From IMG/VR virus record IMGVR_UViG_3300030102_003270, positions 21,686-85,685 of that record: a stretch of 64,000 bases of DNA. One strand, 5' to 3'. This document shows positions 15,101-24,998 of this stretch, piece after piece. Under the pieces are notes generated by a model. It searched no databases. It was not told the DNA's origin and saw only the letters and a list, made by a program, of their open reading frames with translations. Source of the DNA: a virus. Position numbers and translations under genes: made by a program. Each line of letters starts with the position of its first letter. The first letter of the stretch is position 1.

Positions 15101-17869
15101 ATGCCGGGTGTATATGTTGGAGATACCAAGTCACTAGTATTTCCAATGTTATGCGATGGATATATCAAACAGGTATATGGCGACCTAAACCTAACCAACC
15201 CTATTCAAGAACTAGGGGTAAGAGGTGGTCTTTGGGGCCAAACTACCCCATTTACATTTGAGGCAATTATAACCCCATACGATGTAAATGGATATGGAAC
15301 AAAGACAGGAACAGGTGTTGGGATATCTGACTCTCAGAAAACAAACCCTAGTTTAAGCATAGACGTAACTAGTAATGAAGCAGATTACCAATCTAATTCC
15401 TTCTTTACAGACCGAACTGCACAAAAAATGCATCTTTTTTACAACAGGAACTTTGAGGTGTATTTAGAAAACACTACTATTTCTACAACAGGGTTGAAAA
15501 ATAAAACATTTAATAGACCAGCAGAATATAGAATAGTAGCAAAAATACATCAAGATAATACAACTAAGGTTACTGCAACATCAGATACAATCATAAAACC
15601 AAACAATCTTCTACATGGTTATTATGATGCTGTTGGTTTCTATGATGGAATAAATACTGAACTAACACAAGTATCAGCAAATGCAATGAACGCACAACCT
15701 AGTAAAGTAATCACTGTATCTAGCAATAGTTTCACAGGAGAGGTTAATGCTCCTGCTGTTGCATCAACAGGAAGTGTAACATTCGATATAAATAATAATG
15801 CGCCTTCTTCCTACTTTCCTGCTACGAGTGCATCAGCAAGCATTACATTCAACAACAACAATTTTGCTGTTGATACCACACCCGTTGCTGGCACAGGAAC
15901 AATAGAATTTCACAATACTCTAGGGGTAGTCACTACCAATGCCTCAAACCGATATATACAGGTGGTGAGTGAAGATGGGAATACAACAACAAGATGGTTT
16001 CCGGTTTCTGGACTAACCTACAATAATAATGTTGACTTGTCAAATGTAGATAATTTTTCTTCGGGAGATAGGGGTTTTACTGTCACAGACAATTCTAACA
16101 ATGTTTTCTCTAGACAGGCACAGGCTAAACAATTTCATGATGCTGTCAATGCTTGGAACAATGGATGGGCTGGAAGTGTAGCCGTGGGACTGGTTCTAGC
16201 AGGACAGGATGATATTGTCACATTCACTGCTGCAATAAGAGGAACATCACCAAATAGACTAGGGACCGGAGGAGACTTATCAACAGGTTCGGGCATTGTA
16301 GATACTGATGTAGAGGTCACATCCAATATGAGTGGAGGGGTAGATGAAGTAGTTAGCAACGAATCCATAACGATAAACACAGGTAGTGGTGATAAGAAGT
16401 ACAGGATATTTAGCAGTGGTGTTGTGGGTTCTATACAGACATCATCATCAGTGAATTATATCACATTCAGAAAAGGAAATTCCTTAACCAATACTATGGC
16501 TTCATTGGTTTCTGCTATCAATGACCCAACAAATGGCAACACCGAAGTCACTGCATCTGCACTAAGCAACAATGGGGTCACATTGACTGCCAATACTGGT
16601 GGAACTAATGGAAACAGTTTCACAATAACAACAAGCAACATGTCAACATCAAACACTTCTCCAAATCCTACAATAAGTTCTTTTTCTGGTGGAGTAAACG
16701 AAAATATTCCTAATGAACACATACAACTAACAGATGCAGATGGAACAACAGTCAAGTTTCTAGCCGCACATCCAACCACTAATAGTAATAACTATCCAAC
16801 AGGCTCTACCATAACGCTCAGTGGTATTCAGTATGTCATTTACAGATTACCATCAACAGGCTCCAATAGGGCTAATTTTGCAAACGCAGTAAATAATGCG
16901 ACCAATCTAGACATAACTGCAACCAATGATGGAGTTGATGAAGACAAGGTGAATCTAACTCAAGACAATGGAGGAACAAGTGGAAATACAAGCATTACAG
17001 GAGTGAATACCAGCAATATAACGGCGGCGAATTTTAGTGGTGGTCTGAACGCTGCAAATCCAACTGATTCTCTTGACATAACGGATGCTGGTGGTGTGTT
17101 AAAGAAATACAAACCGTCAACAAACGCTTCTGGTGAGACTGATACCACTTACGAGTTCTTTCAAATAGGTGCTGATAATAATGCAACTGCTACTAATTTA
17201 GCATCAAAGATAACCAGCGCACACGGAGGAAATATATCAGCAACTCCTTCTAATAACACAGTGACAATAAAAATATTAACAATAGGAAACTCTTATGCGA
17301 TTTCCAATAACTTGGATAATATAGCATTATCAAATAACAACACTACCTTCGATACATCGGGAGTTAGAATAATAACAGTTCAAACAACACAAGCAGATAC
17401 AATAGGAGCAGGTGAGAAAATATACGATGTAAATGCTAGGTTGATAGGAACCACTGCTGATGTAAGTGGGAATGATATAACTTTAGATGCAGACCCACTT
17501 GTTCCTGTTACATCTGTAATATATGCTTCTCAACCAAGAGAGGCATTGTATGTAGAATCAACATATAGGATATCTTGCTCATACAACACTAACTCCTTGA
17601 GAATATACGTCAATGGAAATGAAGTTGCATCTCAACCTATAACAACGACAATATTGCCACACGGTTTCTTCTTTGACCCTAGTGATTGTAGGATTGGTCA
17701 AGGTGAGACTAGAACAGGTTCTTCATACAGTAATGACAAAGCGAATCAGTTTATGGGAGAGATGTTTGAGGTATGTATGCATTCAAGTGGGGAACCAAGC
17801 CCAAGAAACAGCACACTCTCCGTTGGACTTAGCGATATCATATTCTATTACAGGTTTGGTGATGAGTAA
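15101..17869 (+). CDS. Tail adhesin with LamG-like ends and repeated beta modules
   Basis: 922 aa, AGGTGATT upstream. The N-terminus 'FTFEAIITPYDV' and C-terminal 'RISCSYNTNSLRIYVNGNEV' followed by 'FMGEMFEVCMHSSGE' look like two parts of one laminin-G/concanavalin-like jelly roll. Between them lie about four related modules of 115-120 residues, with 'SGGV/SGGL' boundaries at about residues 409, 529 and 645. Each starts with an 'I.I.D..G....Y' strand, has an 'A..L..AIN' helix and ends '.VTLT...GT.GNS'. Probably a virion protein that binds host surface sugars. Confidence 0.68.
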   Translation: MPGVYVGDTKSLVFPMLCDGYIKQVYGDLNLTNPIQELGVRGGLWGQTTPFTFEAIITPYDVNGYGTKTGTGVGISDSQKTNPSLSIDVTSNEADYQSNSFFTDRTAQKMHLFYNRNFEVYLENTTISTTGLKNKTFNRPAEYRIVAKIHQDNTTKVTATSDTIIKPNNLLHGYYDAVGFYDGINTELTQVSANAMNAQPSKVITVSSNSFTGEVNAPAVASTGSVTFDINNNAPSSYFPATSASASITFNNNNFAVDTTPVAGTGTIEFHNTLGVVTTNASNRYIQVVSEDGNTTTRWFPVSGLTYNNNVDLSNVDNFSSGDRGFTVTDNSNNVFSRQAQAKQFHDAVNAWNNGWAGSVAVGLVLAGQDDIVTFTAAIRGTSPNRLGTGGDLSTGSGIVDTDVEVTSNMSGGVDEVVSNESITINTGSGDKKYRIFSSGVVGSIQTSSSVNYITFRKGNSLTNTMASLVSAINDPTNGNTEVTASALSNNGVTLTANTGGTNGNSFTITTSNMSTSNTSPNPTISSFSGGVNENIPNEHIQLTDADGTTVKFLAAHPTTNSNNYPTGSTITLSGIQYVIYRLPSTGSNRANFANAVNNATNLDITATNDGVDEDKVNLTQDNGGTSGNTSITGVNTSNITAANFSGGLNAANPTDSLDITDAGGVLKKYKPSTNASGETDTTYEFFQIGADNNATATNLASKITSAHGGNISATPSNNTVTIKILTIGNSYAISNNLDNIALSNNNTTFDTSGVRIITVQTTQADTIGAGEKIYDVNARLIGTTADVSGNDITLDADPLVPVTSVIYASQPREALYVESTYRISCSYNTNSLRIYVNGNEVASQPITTTILPHGFFFDPSDCRIGQGETRTGSSYSNDKANQFMGEMFEVCMHSSGEPSPRNSTLSVGLSDIIFYYRFGDE
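16327..17160 (+). repeat. Tandem beta-module repeats in the adhesin gene
   Basis: Module boundaries at about 16327, 16686 and 17035 share the coding pattern Ser-Gly-Gly-[Val/Leu]-[Asp/Asn]-[Glu/Ala]. Spacing is about 350-360 bases. The copies are divergent in DNA, so they are old duplications. Confidence 0.55.
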
Positions 17870-20800
17870 TGGCTGATAACTATACTTATGTAATCAATCA
17901 AACCGAAAACCAATCCCTCTCTCTAAACCATGTATATGCTAATAGGGATGACCCCTTTCCTAATTCTGCATTTACAGATACATCAGTAAATCCTGTATTG
18001 AAGAATCCCGGTCTTAATACCAATGACCAAGATTCTGCTAACTTCTTTGAGATAAGAAATGCACCAACTAGTGTGGGTTCTAATGATGAGCCAATAATTT
18101 CTGGTCATACCAAAACCAGACTCGTAAATAGAATAATTCCATCTAGCAATCAGTCAACCTTGGCTAACTATGCTAAGAACAAGCAAGAGACATCATCCTA
18201 CAAGATTAGAGTGTATGACAGAAATGCCAGTATTACTGGTCAATTGTTAGCAGGTTCAACAGGACCGGGAATGGACTTAGAAAGCAAAGACTACTTCGTT
18301 CTAATCAACCCAGAAATACGTGGCGATGATGGAGCAGTGAAGAACAGACCGCATTTCGCTAAGATAAAGAGACTGACCACATATGATTACTATGGTGATG
18401 GTTTTGAGTTTGAACCTAGATACCCAACTTCAATACCAAAGGACACAAACTTTGAGATTTACGAGGGTCCGGCAAAGACAGATACTAGTGTGGTAGCAGT
18501 ATCATATGGATTAAGAGGTAAAACAGACACCACTTCTGGTAGAACATCCTTATTCGATAAATACGATGTTAGCAGCACAGTAAGTAGACCTACTTGGTAT
18601 TTCTATGAGGATAGGCTACAACACAAGAATCAATTGGATTACAACACCAAGTATCAACTTACTACTTGCAGATGGTTTAGTGATTGGGCGGCAAGAGGCG
18701 CAATACGCTCTAGCACTATCAATACAGTGACTCTATATCAAACAACATACAAAACTGCTGTAAATGCCTCATACAATGGTTGGACTAATGCTGATATCGG
18801 AAGAAGTGTATTTTCTGGCATTGGCGCAGGACTCGTAGAATGGATAGGGAATATTGCTTCCTTTGATAACAGTGCGAATACAATAACATTAGATTATCCA
18901 AGAAGAACATTACCCACTAATGCAGGTCTATCTAACGTAGACATTTACGTGGGGAGAGACATACAGCAAACGATATTTCTAACCGAACAAGAGTATGGAG
19001 TGAATATCACAGACTTAGGAGACATAAAACACAATGGAATACTAATTGACAACAACAGAAGTGAAGATACAACTAGAGCATCATTTCAAAATATTAGTGG
19101 AGGAACGGATGTTGATACCGACACAGTATACAATTTTGCCCCAGATAGATGGGGATATGCATTTAGAAATTACAGTAGAAGTTCTGAGGACAAGACTTCT
19201 TCTCATCCAGATACATTTCCAACAGGCTCGTATAGATTTAATCATGGTAATTTTATAGGACCAAGTAGATACCTATACTACAAATCATCACATCTTAAGA
19301 ATAACATTGTGGACCCAATACTAGAATCTTCAGTTAACTTTCCAAGAAACAAAATGAGTCAAATAGCAAGGGCCAAGGTCTTCGACATATCTGGAATACA
19401 GCATTTGAAACTCAAAGAAGACCATTCCTTCGTTGTAAGAACTACATTGCATACATCGTCATTAGGCCAATACAAATTGCCATTCAAGGCAACAAGCATC
19501 ACAGGAAACAAGATAAGACTAAGTAAACTTACTGAGAATTTTGATGTGAGAAAAGATGATTTCTTGAAGGTAAACGATTTGATAAGAGTAGAAAATAACT
19601 ACTACATCATATCTGCCTTTGATTCTCCTGCTATTGTAAACGAAATGATAGTGCAAGACATAACAGTGAACAAGATAAAGACTGATTCAGAAACAACGTG
19701 GGGAAACATTACCACTATGCCATCATTTACTGATGTAGACGCATACGTTAGAGCATGGAATGGTGGACTCAAAGGAACATTCCCCCTTGATACAGAAGCA
19801 GTGTATGGCGCAAACCATTCTTTCCAGCGACTAACAATAAATGGTAATACCATTAGCAAAACAAACGCTTCAATGAACGATAATAAAATAGTATTGTTAA
19901 GTCCAGAATTCTCAAATCATCAGATAGACATAGACTATGGAGACTCAGTTCATCAACAAATAAAACTCACATCTGAATTTACAGCAAAGAAATATTACCA
20001 ACCAACGCCAATATCTATGCTATATTATATATCTGGGAACTATGCTATTGATGAAGAAATATTTAGTGGTTCAGTTGAAGATATAAATTCACAAAACAAG
20101 CATGGATTGATTAGTTATGAAATATTAGGTAGAGATAAACTTTCTAAACTTCTAGGCTCTACTACTAATAAAAACCTAAATCACACTAATGATATTGTAT
20201 ATTCTACATTATTACCAATGTTAAACAACAGTGTGAATGTAACAATTGATGGTAACTTAATCGCCACAGGAACAACAACAGAACTGAGAATAACTGATGC
20301 CCAATTTGCTTTGGGTATAGTGCCTAAGCCATTTGATATTCTTATGGATAGCAGTAACAATCTATTAGGTGAAATAAGCGTAGTCGGACCTAGATTTACG
20401 GGTACGGGTTATAGGCAATACCCTATTACACTAAGAAGTCCCAACATATCTGAAACTCAAGTAACTAGCGGGGCTACTGTAAAGTTATACAGGAGAGATG
20501 TAGGGTCATATATTTCGGGAGTCAAAGCACTATTATCAAATCCAACACTCACTACATCACCTACTGATTTCACTTCAATAGGAGATAAGGGTGTAGTTTT
20601 CATAGACGGAGAGAGGATAGCATTCACCGATAACGGGGTTGGCCCTATAACAACCACCATTTCATATTCAGACTTAGCGTATTCTTCTGCAATTGGAGGA
20701 TATAACAAAGACACTTCGCTTGGTTTTGACATAATAGATACGGACAACATAGGAGTAAGTGATTCAAAGTTTGCGTTTAAGGCAGGATTAGAAAGTGAAG

Positions 20801-23800
20801 TTACTAGTGTAATGAATGAGATAAGCACTCTTTCCACTTCTACATACTTCAATGTGTTAGATTCTGTTTCTCAAGACGGCCAAACTATCATTACTCTATC
20901 TCCTACCTTCCCAATAGTTCTAGGCAGTATAGAAGACAATTCTTCTGACACTACCTTTAGTTCACACAACAGCGATTTGTATATAGTGAATAGAAACATT
21001 CCAAGGTCGGGTTTTATTCATACTCTCAAAAATGAAAATACAACACAGTATGTGCCAAGAGAGACTTTCAAGTATAATCCAATCCAAGAAATCAGACCGG
21101 GTGAACTCAAGGAGACTTTTACATCCGTTTTGAACGATGCTAAAATAAATCAGAAGATAATGGGATATTCTTCTGGGTATAGAATAAACGCTGATGGTTC
21201 TATCAACGGAACTAATTACTCTACTCCTAACAACAATCCCATTATGGGTAGCAATTTCCACGATGAAAACTATACGGGAAACGATAAACTAACACTACTA
21301 CCAAAACAATTCCCTAGTTCTAGGTCATCGAAGTTTGTTGGAGTTGACACGATTAGAGACATAGAGCAAAAGGATTTCAGAAGCAAGAGATATGAATTGT
21401 TGAGTGTAGGAGATTTATATCCAGAATCGAAACTTAGATACAACAGCATATTCAACGCAGCCTCTTTCTCTAATTACGGTCTGTTGACAGAAACAAAACC
21501 ACAGAAAGATGTAAACAGCATTTCTCACACTAATTACACAGGAGGCAGTTTTGCATCGTTAATGAATGAGGCTAACTTCAAAACAAACAAGATAAATTCA
21601 TCTTCGATTCTTCCTTCAGAAATAAAAAGATTCGGAGTCATGAGATTGGTTGAGGCCACATTTGATTGGCACTTTACCCCGATAGATGCTGAATCTCTAA
21701 GTGACATAGATACCATGCCTAAGATAAGCCCTCAAATCATGATATATCCAAGATGGAGCAACCCTACTGATTTGACTTTTACATTGTCTTCTGAGAATGC
21801 CTTCAATATTACCACTAACCAGATTACTTGCAGTGGTTCTACCACAAGAACATTCAAAGAAGGAGATATGATATTCAAGGAATCTGATGGTAGCCTAATC
21901 GCTAGAATAAATAGCGCAACAGACGGCGGGAATGTAACTACCAATAGTTCTGGTGTATTGTCTGGTTCTGGGGTAACTGTATATCAGAACGTATCTGCGG
22001 GTACTAATGTATTCAAAGCGAATGTTAGGATTTGGGACTTATGTGCAGATGATGGATTTGGATTGGATTCTCTAGCGGTAGGTGCCGATTTCAGACATAT
22101 GGCGGTATATTTAGTCAAAGGAGACATAGACAAAACTTACTTTCAACACGCTAGGAGACTGAGCGAAGGCGGAAATACTTTCAAATCGCACAATATATTC
22201 CTGCCAATCATTCCAAAAGTATTCGATAACAACGGAGTTGCCCCAAACAACACAGACAATGATGATGTTAGGAGAACTCCTTTCCACGCAGAAGCAGATT
22301 GGGGATTGACGGGGGTTACTAGTTCAGACAAATATTGGCATTATTCTAGAGTGATAAATGCACTTCATACTCAGACATTCCTTTCTAACACTAGTCAAGA
22401 ACAATACAAAGTGGCGAGAGGCACACACTTGTATGACAACTGCATAGCCGTATTCAAACACCTTAGAGGCTCGATATCACAGTCACAGGGATTGAGCCAA
22501 AGAAGAATAGATACCATGTCATGTCTTTTGGAATTAGATACTCAGTCAAATTACAATTCATACAATATTGCTGTATCGCATAACCAACTTGGCGACCCAG
22601 ATAATAGACAGCAACATAGTAGAAACATGAGGATAGACCAATTAGGAAGCCCAGATGTAGCGTATATCGGGACTAAAACTAAAATTTCCTTGTTTTCGGG
22701 AGAAGAAGACTATTCCAATCCTCCTGTTAGACAACATCACAATGACGCAAATCAAAGTGATGGAGAGATGTATCAAGCCCAGATGATAATCAAACCCACA
22801 ATAGATACAACGGGAATGACAGAAAACAACACGATAGAAATCACAATGGATGCAAACAACAAACACAATTGGATTCACTATGTACCTAATCTAGCAGGGT
22901 ACTATCTAGTTAGAGCAGGTAATGGTAGGGACACTTTGAAGATACTATCCCATACAGTGAATGACAGTGGTAATCATGCAGTTCATACTTTGACATTAAA
23001 TACTAACCTTACAGCAAGCCAGAGGTATAGATTAATGAGAATATCAGAAACCACATTCGATAGGACTCCGGGTTTCATTGAATTCAACAAGGAGATACAT
23101 ACAGGACTGCAATATTCTGATGTTGTCAATAGACTCGATACAGGACAAAAAGCGACAATGGGAGAAAGCACTACCGATTTCGTAGGAGAGGGAATAGTCT
23201 CCATGTATGTTCTATTAGACGTAGATGATGATTTAGACTCCAACAATAAAAGAGTGGAGAACATAGACTTAGTAGAACAAAGCCTAGAGTTATTTAGTGA
23301 TGGAGAGGTAATTGATTGTTGTATAACAGATGGTAGGACAACGACTAGAAAGAATATCACTGTGAGCAAATCAACTTCCAGTGGTGCAGAAAGCCTTAGA
23401 TTTGACTATGAAGGAACACTTTCTGGAAATGGGGTTGTCTCCTTCGGTAAAACATTCACAATAACAACAAACACAGACTTCCCCAACGGTGTAGAAAGAG
23501 CATACATAGGAGCAACTATGGCAATAGGTCTAGATGCAGAGAAGGCAATCAATGAGATATTGAATGAGAATGACATAGAAGTGGACGATAATGAGAGAAA
23601 CATAACCTTCACAGGGGCTATCGTTGAAAGCACCAGCACAAACACAATCACATTAGAATCAGAAGTATCTACCGATGTAATAGCAAATGGAGATGTTCTA
23701 TACAATCAAGAGGGTAAACTCATTGGTATAGTAGCATCGGGTCAAGGAACTACTACGTTAACGATGAGTGATGTTGATTACGATAGTGATAGCACTGTTG

Positions 23801-24654
23801 ATGTATTCTATACTCCACAACAATACGAGGAATTAGTCAAATACACAAGAAGGCCGTTTGTAATCAACACAAAGTTCGCTGAGAGTGATGTATTCACAGC
23901 AGTAAATTTCCTAGCATCTAAGAAAGGACTAGAGTATATTTTCAAGGGAGATAAGATACAGATTAGAGACATTGATGATTATTCATCTAGAAGACTATTC
24001 TCCTTGAGATATAGAGATGGTCAAAATTTGTTAAGTGCAGAAAATAATACTTCTCTGTTTGATAAAGCAAACAAAGTGATAGTGATAGGAGACAACGTAA
24101 AAGCAACATCAGAAATACCTACTGATAAAAACACAAGAACATTGACTCATGTTGATTCTAACATCAAATATGCTAAAGAGGCACAAATAAAAGCAGAACA
24201 ACTGCTTGCTTTGCACAATACAAAAACAACAAAAGTAACTATTGAGATAGAGCGTAAAGACAAAATGAAATTAATGAAGCCCGGTGATATTATTACATTG
24301 AATTTTCCAAACCATAACATTCCACCGGATGATTACATTGTTTACGAAATAGAGAACGCTATGTCTTCTATAAGTAAAATAACAGTCGGAACGTTTAATA
24401 AGACAATAGCAGAAAGGCTTGCTGAAATGAATATAGAAAGAAAAGGTGGCTTTTCTACCCTGTTAACGAGGGAAGTTACAGTTGAAGTAACTAGCAAAAC
24501 AATTCTAGATGAAATAGGAATTCGTGAGGTTTCACTTAAAACACAAAGAACAACTCCCACAGGCACACCGATAGGTTGGGGAACCTTAATAGGTTGGACA
24601 GAAGTAATGAATGCAGGGAGTGATGTTGTTACAACGGAGGAAATAGGACTATGA
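17869..24654 (+). CDS. Giant tail protein with hub/baseplate-like C-terminus
   Basis: 2261 aa; its ATG overlaps the previous TAA. The C-terminal 300 residues look like the gp27/gp44-type tail hub: 'FAESDVFTAVNFLASKKGLEYIF' followed by 'KIQIRD', an 'ANKVIVIGDNV' strand and a 'MKPGDIITLNFP' strand, as in baseplate-hub and prophage tail proteins. The other about 1900 residues are beta-rich and unassigned. Hub domains in such large chains often carry extra modules for host binding. No peptidase motif was seen. Confidence 0.6.
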   Translation: MADNYTYVINQTENQSLSLNHVYANRDDPFPNSAFTDTSVNPVLKNPGLNTNDQDSANFFEIRNAPTSVGSNDEPIISGHTKTRLVNRIIPSSNQSTLANYAKNKQETSSYKIRVYDRNASITGQLLAGSTGPGMDLESKDYFVLINPEIRGDDGAVKNRPHFAKIKRLTTYDYYGDGFEFEPRYPTSIPKDTNFEIYEGPAKTDTSVVAVSYGLRGKTDTTSGRTSLFDKYDVSSTVSRPTWYFYEDRLQHKNQLDYNTKYQLTTCRWFSDWAARGAIRSSTINTVTLYQTTYKTAVNASYNGWTNADIGRSVFSGIGAGLVEWIGNIASFDNSANTITLDYPRRTLPTNAGLSNVDIYVGRDIQQTIFLTEQEYGVNITDLGDIKHNGILIDNNRSEDTTRASFQNISGGTDVDTDTVYNFAPDRWGYAFRNYSRSSEDKTSSHPDTFPTGSYRFNHGNFIGPSRYLYYKSSHLKNNIVDPILESSVNFPRNKMSQIARAKVFDISGIQHLKLKEDHSFVVRTTLHTSSLGQYKLPFKATSITGNKIRLSKLTENFDVRKDDFLKVNDLIRVENNYYIISAFDSPAIVNEMIVQDITVNKIKTDSETTWGNITTMPSFTDVDAYVRAWNGGLKGTFPLDTEAVYGANHSFQRLTINGNTISKTNASMNDNKIVLLSPEFSNHQIDIDYGDSVHQQIKLTSEFTAKKYYQPTPISMLYYISGNYAIDEEIFSGSVEDINSQNKHGLISYEILGRDKLSKLLGSTTNKNLNHTNDIVYSTLLPMLNNSVNVTIDGNLIATGTTTELRITDAQFALGIVPKPFDILMDSSNNLLGEISVVGPRFTGTGYRQYPITLRSPNISETQVTSGATVKLYRRDVGSYISGVKALLSNPTLTTSPTDFTSIGDKGVVFIDGERIAFTDNGVGPITTTISYSDLAYSSAIGGYNKDTSLGFDIIDTDNIGVSDSKFAFKAGLESEVTSVMNEISTLSTSTYFNVLDSVSQDGQTIITLSPTFPIVLGSIEDNSSDTTFSSHNSDLYIVNRNIPRSGFIHTLKNENTTQYVPRETFKYNPIQEIRPGELKETFTSVLNDAKINQKIMGYSSGYRINADGSINGTNYSTPNNNPIMGSNFHDENYTGNDKLTLLPKQFPSSRSSKFVGVDTIRDIEQKDFRSKRYELLSVGDLYPESKLRYNSIFNAASFSNYGLLTETKPQKDVNSISHTNYTGGSFASLMNEANFKTNKINSSSILPSEIKRFGVMRLVEATFDWHFTPIDAESLSDIDTMPKISPQIMIYPRWSNPTDLTFTLSSENAFNITTNQITCSGSTTRTFKEGDMIFKESDGSLIARINSATDGGNVTTNSSGVLSGSGVTVYQNVSAGTNVFKANVRIWDLCADDGFGLDSLAVGADFRHMAVYLVKGDIDKTYFQHARRLSEGGNTFKSHNIFLPIIPKVFDNNGVAPNNTDNDDVRRTPFHAEADWGLTGVTSSDKYWHYSRVINALHTQTFLSNTSQEQYKVARGTHLYDNCIAVFKHLRGSISQSQGLSQRRIDTMSCLLELDTQSNYNSYNIAVSHNQLGDPDNRQQHSRNMRIDQLGSPDVAYIGTKTKISLFSGEEDYSNPPVRQHHNDANQSDGEMYQAQMIIKPTIDTTGMTENNTIEITMDANNKHNWIHYVPNLAGYYLVRAGNGRDTLKILSHTVNDSGNHAVHTLTLNTNLTASQRYRLMRISETTFDRTPGFIEFNKEIHTGLQYSDVVNRLDTGQKATMGESTTDFVGEGIVSMYVLLDVDDDLDSNNKRVENIDLVEQSLELFSDGEVIDCCITDGRTTTRKNITVSKSTSSGAESLRFDYEGTLSGNGVVSFGKTFTITTNTDFPNGVERAYIGATMAIGLDAEKAINEILNENDIEVDDNERNITFTGAIVESTSTNTITLESEVSTDVIANGDVLYNQEGKLIGIVASGQGTTTLTMSDVDYDSDSTVDVFYTPQQYEELVKYTRRPFVINTKFAESDVFTAVNFLASKKGLEYIFKGDKIQIRDIDDYSSRRLFSLRYRDGQNLLSAENNTSLFDKANKVIVIGDNVKATSEIPTDKNTRTLTHVDSNIKYAKEAQIKAEQLLALHNTKTTKVTIEIERKDKMKLMKPGDIITLNFPNHNIPPDDYIVYEIENAMSSISKITVGTFNKTIAERLAEMNIERKGGFSTLLTREVTVEVTSKTILDEIGIREVSLKTQRTTPTGTPIGWGTLIGWTEVMNAGSDVVTTEEIGL

Positions 24655-24998
24655 TAACTGATGCAGGTAAAAACGCCACAGCCGATTTAATGATTGGAAC
24701 TAATGGATTCACCCATATAGCCGTTGGAGATGGGGGTGATGATACTTCTAGTAGTCAAAATACTTTAGATAATGAAATAATTAGAAAGCCAGCAGATTCT
24801 AAAACAGTAGTTGGTAATACAATAGTCTATACTGTGTCTTTTACAGGTTCAGAACTAGTATCAAATGTAATATCAGAAATGGGAGTTTTTGATGATGCTA
24901 ATGGAGGTAATATGTTAAGCCGGGTCAACTTTAAGAGCATAGGACCATTAGCATCAAATGAGACATTGAGTTTCACTTTTAGGGTGGTGATTCCCTAA
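24651..24998 (+). CDS. Small tail-fibre-associated protein
   Basis: 115 aa, ATGA overlap with the hub gene and TAATG overlap with the fibre gene. The start 'MITDAGKNATADLMIG' followed by 'FTHIAVGDGGDD' resembles a widespread family of small proteins, or fibre N-terminal domains, in tailed viruses that connect fibres to the baseplate. Probably a fibre adaptor. Confidence 0.62.
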   Translation: MITDAGKNATADLMIGTNGFTHIAVGDGGDDTSSSQNTLDNEIIRKPADSKTVVGNTIVYTVSFTGSELVSNVISEMGVFDDANGGNMLSRVNFKSIGPLASNETLSFTFRVVIP

